This document shows, in pieces, positions 40,813 to 43,393 of a DNA stretch of 43,393 bases. A program made the position numbers and the translations under genes. Position 1 is the first letter of the stretch. Every line of letters starts with the position of its first letter. The DNA is from Cohnella zeiphila. GTDB lineage: Bacteria; Bacillota; Bacilli; Paenibacillales; Paenibacillaceae. The notes beneath the pieces were generated by a model. The model saw only the letters and a program-made list of their open reading frames with translations, was not told the DNA's origin and did not search any database. The stretch spans positions 1 to 43,393 of the forward strand of contig NZ_JACJVO010000047.1 of assembly GCF_014212055.1 (NCBI RefSeq), given 5' to 3'.

Positions 40813-42477
40813 TTACCGGCTGTTGTACCGCTTCAGCGCGGCCGTCTCGATCTCGATCGCCCGATCCAGATTGAGCGATTTCATCTTGGCGACATAGCTG
40901 TCGAACGAATCGACCGATTCGTCGCCCAGTATGATCTTGAGCGTCATCTCGTCCACGAGCGTATTGATGTCGTTCATGATCGTGGCGAACTCCGAGCTTT
41001 CCTCCGGCGTGGGCGTCAGCGGAGGCAGCGCATATTTCGCCTGGTCCGTCTTTTTCCAGACGTCGATGGCATCCCGCTGCGTTTGCAACGCGAAATATTG
41101 CTCCGCATAGCGCTTGTCTTGAACGAACGGACCGTTATAGCTGCCGCGAGTGTATAGCGAGATCGCTTGGGCCGGGGCCAGTTTGTCCGGATTCTTCATG
41201 AGCAGATCCGTGTATTTCGGATAGCCGTCCACCATGTTGTAGCTGACGCCTTCCGTGCCGAAGTTGAAGAACATTCGGCCTTCGTCGCTATAGCCGTAAT
41301 CCAGCAGCTTCACCGCCAGGTCGGGATCCTTGGTCTTCGTCGTGACGGCGACCATGCCGCCGCTTGAGTACGGATTGTCGCGCTGGCCGAACTTCGGCGT
41401 ATCGCCTTTGTTCAGGACCGGATACGGAGCCGCGACCAACTCGGCTTTCGGGTCCTGCGCCGCCACGAGAGGCTGCCATTTGCCGATGCCTCCGCCCGCG
41501 TTCCCGATGGACGCCCCTGTCTGGCCGGAAGCCCAATTGCTGTCCACCGCCTTGGAGTCCGCCGTCGCGATATTTTTATCGAGCAGCCCTTCTTTGTACC
41601 ATTGCTGAAACAGCTTCAGGTAATCCTTGTAGCCGCTTTCGGCCGGCCCGAACTTGATCTGGCCGTCTTCCTGATAGAAGCCGCGGTTCACGCCGAACGC
41701 GCCGATGAACGCGCCGTTGCCTCCATCGTTGAAAAACCGGGGCTTGCTGTTGAACGTAAGGGCAGCCGTCGCCCCTTTCTTCTCTTTAAAGGCCCGCAGC
41801 GTTGCCGTCCAGTCGTCGATCGTCTCCGGAATCGGCAGGCCCAGTTCGTCGAGCCAATCTTTGCGAATAATCGGCCCCTGATAAATCTGCAAGTACTCGT
41901 CGCCGCGAATGAACGGGAACGCGTAATAGCTGCCTTGATCCGTCTTGATCATCTTGTCGATATCGGGATGCTCCTGCAAATATTTCTTCAAATTCGGAGC
42001 GTCCTTGTCGATCAGGTCGTTCAGCTTCAAAATATAGCCGTCGTTGATCGCCTTCTCCGGTCCGCCCGGGTAGCCGTTCAGAAAGTCATACTCGATCATG
42101 TCCGGCAGTTCTCCGGAAGCCAGCATGATGTTCAGCGTCTGCTGAGCCTGACCGGCCGGCGGAGACGTGAACTTGAGCTTGACTCCCGTCTTCTTCTGCC
42201 AATCCTGGAAGAACGGCACCTCGTCCAGAGCCGCTTTCGTGCCGACGATGTTGCCGTTCATTTCAGCCCAGTAGCTTAATGTCTTGTCTGTCTGAATCGG
42301 ATAGGCGCCCGTGCCCGTTCCTTCGCTTGCGCTCGCCCCTGCCGTTGCAGAAGCCGCCGAGCCGCTCGGCGATCCTTGCGCGTCCCCTTTATTTTCGTTG
42401 TCGCCATTGGAAGAACATGCGTTTAACAGCGTGCCCGTCATGATAGCGATCAGGGTAGCGGTTAAAAGTCTTCTCAT
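40813..42477 (-). CDS. Extracellular solute-binding lipoprotein of the Lpl-type importer
   Basis: The 554-residue binding protein that catches sugar at the cell surface for the two permeases behind it. It has a lipobox (TLLNACSS, Cys21), a Ser/Gly/Ala-rich linker (about 22-55) and a long LplA-type domain. Shared stretches with the paralogue at 34683-36293 include DWLDELGLPIPETID and QYFALQ/QYFVLP. GGAGG lies seven bases before the ATG. A 12-bp palindrome, GAGATGCATCTC (42504-42515), lies upstream of that site, perhaps an operator. No convincing promoter was found in the 240 bases above. Confidence 0.92.
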   Translation of the reverse strand: MRRLLTATLIAIMTGTLLNACSSNGDNENKGDAQGSPSGSAASATAGASASEGTGTGAYPIQTDKTLSYWAEMNGNIVGTKAALDEVPFFQDWQKKTGVKLKFTSPPAGQAQQTLNIMLASGELPDMIEYDFLNGYPGGPEKAINDGYILKLNDLIDKDAPNLKKYLQEHPDIDKMIKTDQGSYYAFPFIRGDEYLQIYQGPIIRKDWLDELGLPIPETIDDWTATLRAFKEKKGATAALTFNSKPRFFNDGGNGAFIGAFGVNRGFYQEDGQIKFGPAESGYKDYLKLFQQWYKEGLLDKNIATADSKAVDSNWASGQTGASIGNAGGGIGKWQPLVAAQDPKAELVAAPYPVLNKGDTPKFGQRDNPYSSGGMVAVTTKTKDPDLAVKLLDYGYSDEGRMFFNFGTEGVSYNMVDGYPKYTDLLMKNPDKLAPAQAISLYTRGSYNGPFVQDKRYAEQYFALQTQRDAIDVWKKTDQAKYALPPLTPTPEESSEFATIMNDINTLVDEMTLKIILGDESVDSFDSYVAKMKSLNLDRAIEIETAALKRYNSR

Positions 42478-42503
42478 TTCCCAACCTCCGCCAGTCGAAT
42501 AGT

Positions 42504-42515
42504 GAGATGCATCTC
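42504..42515. promoter_or_regulatory. 12-bp palindrome before the Lpl-type operon
   Basis: GAGATGCATCTC is a perfect palindrome 27 bases before the binding-protein start codon. It could be an operator or a small RNA stem; there is no direct evidence of which. Confidence 0.35.
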
Positions 42516-42639
42516 GCCTTCAGACTAACGGACGTTGGGACTGGGGGGATATGGACAATATCAGAAAACGAATGGCGAAAATCCGCTCTGCGGACCGACG
42601 ATTTCTCCAAAAGCGTTGACAATATCTCCATTCGGCAAT

Positions 42640-42671
42640 AAAAAAACGCCAAGGCGTCTCCCTTGGCGTTT
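42640..42671 (-). terminator. Second terminator of the tRNA cluster
   Basis: Minus strand AACGCCAAGG pairs with CCTTGGCGTT around a 6-base loop, followed by seven T. It is the stronger of two in tandem. Confidence 0.9.
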
Positions 42672-42684
42672 CGATCTAATGCAA

Positions 42685-42710
42685 CAAAAAACAGACGCCC
42701 CGGCGTCTGT
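42685..42710 (-). terminator. First terminator of the tRNA cluster
   Basis: Minus strand CAGACGC pairs with GCGTCTG around a short loop, followed by TTTTTTG, 12 bases behind tRNA-Lys. Confidence 0.85.
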
Positions 42711-42721
42711 GCTTGTTTGGG

Positions 42722-42797
42722 TGGTGAGCCATGAAGGACTCGAACCTTCGACACCCTGATTAAAAGTCAGGTGCTCTACCAACTGAGCTAATGGCTC
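42722..42797 (-). tRNA. tRNA-Lys (anticodon TTT)
   Basis: 76 nt cloverleaf: acceptor GAGCCAT/ATGGCTC, anticodon loop CTTTTAA, TPsiC GTTCGAGTC, encoded CCA. Last gene of the cluster. Confidence 0.97.
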
Positions 42798-42813
42798 GAA
42801 ATTTGAGATGAAA

Positions 42814-42897
42814 TGGTGGAGGGTGATGGATTTGAACCACCGAACCCGAAGGAAGAGATTTACAGTCTCCCGCGTTTGGCCACTTCGCTAACCCTCC
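42814..42897 (-). tRNA. tRNA-Tyr (anticodon GTA)
   Basis: 84 nt with the long variable arm of class II tRNAs: acceptor GGAGGGT/ACCCTCC, anticodon loop CTGTAAA, TPsiC GTTCAAATC, encoded CCA. Confidence 0.97.
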
Positions 42898-42954
42898 ACA
42901 AAGCCCGCCGGTAGCATGCGCATAACGCCGCCTGCTTATACCGGATCAAACAAA

Positions 42955-43030
<76 letters not shown>

Positions 43031-43058
43031 ATACATGGAAATGATTTTTAAAATAAAA

Positions 43059-43135
43059 TGGCGGAGCCGACGGGATTCGAACCCGCGATCTCCTGCGTGA
43101 CAGGCAGGCATGTTAGGCCTCTACACCACGGCTCC
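43059..43135 (-). tRNA. tRNA-Asp (anticodon GTC)
   Basis: 77 nt cloverleaf: acceptor GGAGCCG/CGGCTCC, anticodon loop CTGTCAC, TPsiC GTTCGAATC, discriminator G, encoded CCA. Confidence 0.97.
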
Positions 43136-43164
43136 GCGAGGTGAAGCAAGATGCTGCATAAAGA

Positions 43165-43240
43165 TGGTGGAGGCTGAGGGGATCGAACCCCCGACCCTCT
43201 GCTTGTAAGGCAGATGCTCTCCCGGCTGAGCTAAGCCTCC
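43165..43240 (-). tRNA. tRNA-Val (anticodon TAC)
   Basis: 76 nt cloverleaf: acceptor GGAGGCT/AGCCTCC, anticodon loop CTTACAA, TPsiC GTTCGATCC, encoded CCA. Confidence 0.97.
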
Positions 43241-43258
43241 ATAAAGGGGATATGAGGT

Positions 43259-43335
43259 TGGTAGCGGCGGAGGGGATCGAACCCCCGACCTTTCGGGTAT
43301 GAACCGAACGCTCTAGCCAGCTGAGCTACGCCGCC
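43259..43335 (-). tRNA. tRNA-Met (anticodon CAT), elongator type
   Basis: 77 nt cloverleaf: acceptor GGCGGCG/CGCCGCT (last pair G-T), anticodon loop TTCATAC, encoded CCA. The paired acceptor tip and D-arm match the elongator tRNA-Met of Bacillus rather than the initiator. First of the six in this cluster within the window; more genes may lie upstream. Confidence 0.92.
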
Positions 43336-43393
43336 AAGTCCGACTGCTTGTCCTCATGTTGCCGCAAAAACGCTCAAAGCTTGCACCTTGATA

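Noticed and set aside
42595..42625. cre site upstream of the Lpl-type operon (TTGTCAACGCTTTTGG on the minus strand)
   Set aside because: Three mismatches to the consensus, including both CA of the right half; too weak to call.

Overview
The window is about 58-60% GC chromosomal DNA from a spore-forming Gram-positive bacterium of the order Bacillales, most likely Paenibacillaceae (Paenibacillus or Cohnella type). The reasons are the B. subtilis-like gene blocks (cggR-gap-pgk-tpiA-gpmI-eno; rapZ-yvcK-whiA-crh; hprK-ppaX-yvoF; hisZ-hisG-hisD-hisB-hisH-hisA-hisF-hisI), a sporulation inhibitor (Sda), a CtsR box at clpP, purine-rich Shine-Dalgarno sites, and Lpl-type sugar ABC transporters with a membrane AraC regulator, which are typical of Paenibacillaceae. 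The genus assignment is inference; no 16S gene is present. Nearly everything is on the minus strand. Only tRNA-Arg, clpP, sda and one amidase are on the plus strand.

Layout. 1-348: broken end of an IS3-family insertion sequence. 552-7801: the complete lower-glycolysis operon, read right to left, with the repressor gene cggR first and a recognisable CggR operator just behind its promoter. 7848-9218: plus-strand tRNA-Arg(CCG), clpP (CtsR box over its -35) and sda. 9261-11119: a secreted amidase behind an inverted repeat. 11151-15267: a SIMPL-domain protein, an HPr-type phosphocarrier at the crh position, whiA, yvcK and rapZ. 15427-19373: ROK glucokinase, thioredoxin reductase and a TPR protein. 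19428-20558: prs. 20662-27649: eight his genes, split by a 51-bp tandem repeat. 27855-31168: polysaccharide deacetylase, acetyltransferase, PpaX pyrophosphatase and HPr kinase. 31252-34615: MsmX/UgpC-type ATPase, a PucR-like regulator and a TagO-type glycosyltransferase. 34683-42477: an Lpl-type sugar importer (binding protein plus two permeases), its probable membrane-bound AraC regulator and a second paralogous binding protein. 42640-43335: six tRNA genes (Met, Val, Asp, Phe, Tyr, Lys in transcription order) ending in two terminators.

How it fits together. Much of the window is the core of carbon control: the glycolytic operon with its sugar-sensing repressor, glucokinase, an HPr-like protein, HPr kinase/phosphorylase, PpaX (clears the pyrophosphate made by HPrK), RapZ and YvcK, and a shared sugar-importer ATPase that can energise the Lpl-type permeases, which have no ATPase of their own. 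prs beside the his operon supplies PRPP, the first substrate of HisG.

Most notable: the hisA gene inside this otherwise bacterial his operon encodes the eukaryotic (plant/fungal HIS6) type of the isomerase, not the usual bacterial HisA. Also of interest are two copies of a roughly 55-bp palindromic repeat placed directly behind terminators upstream of rapZ and hprK, a 51-bp tandem repeat between hisG and hisD, and an HPr paralogue that keeps His15 at the crh locus, with a cre-like site at its promoter.
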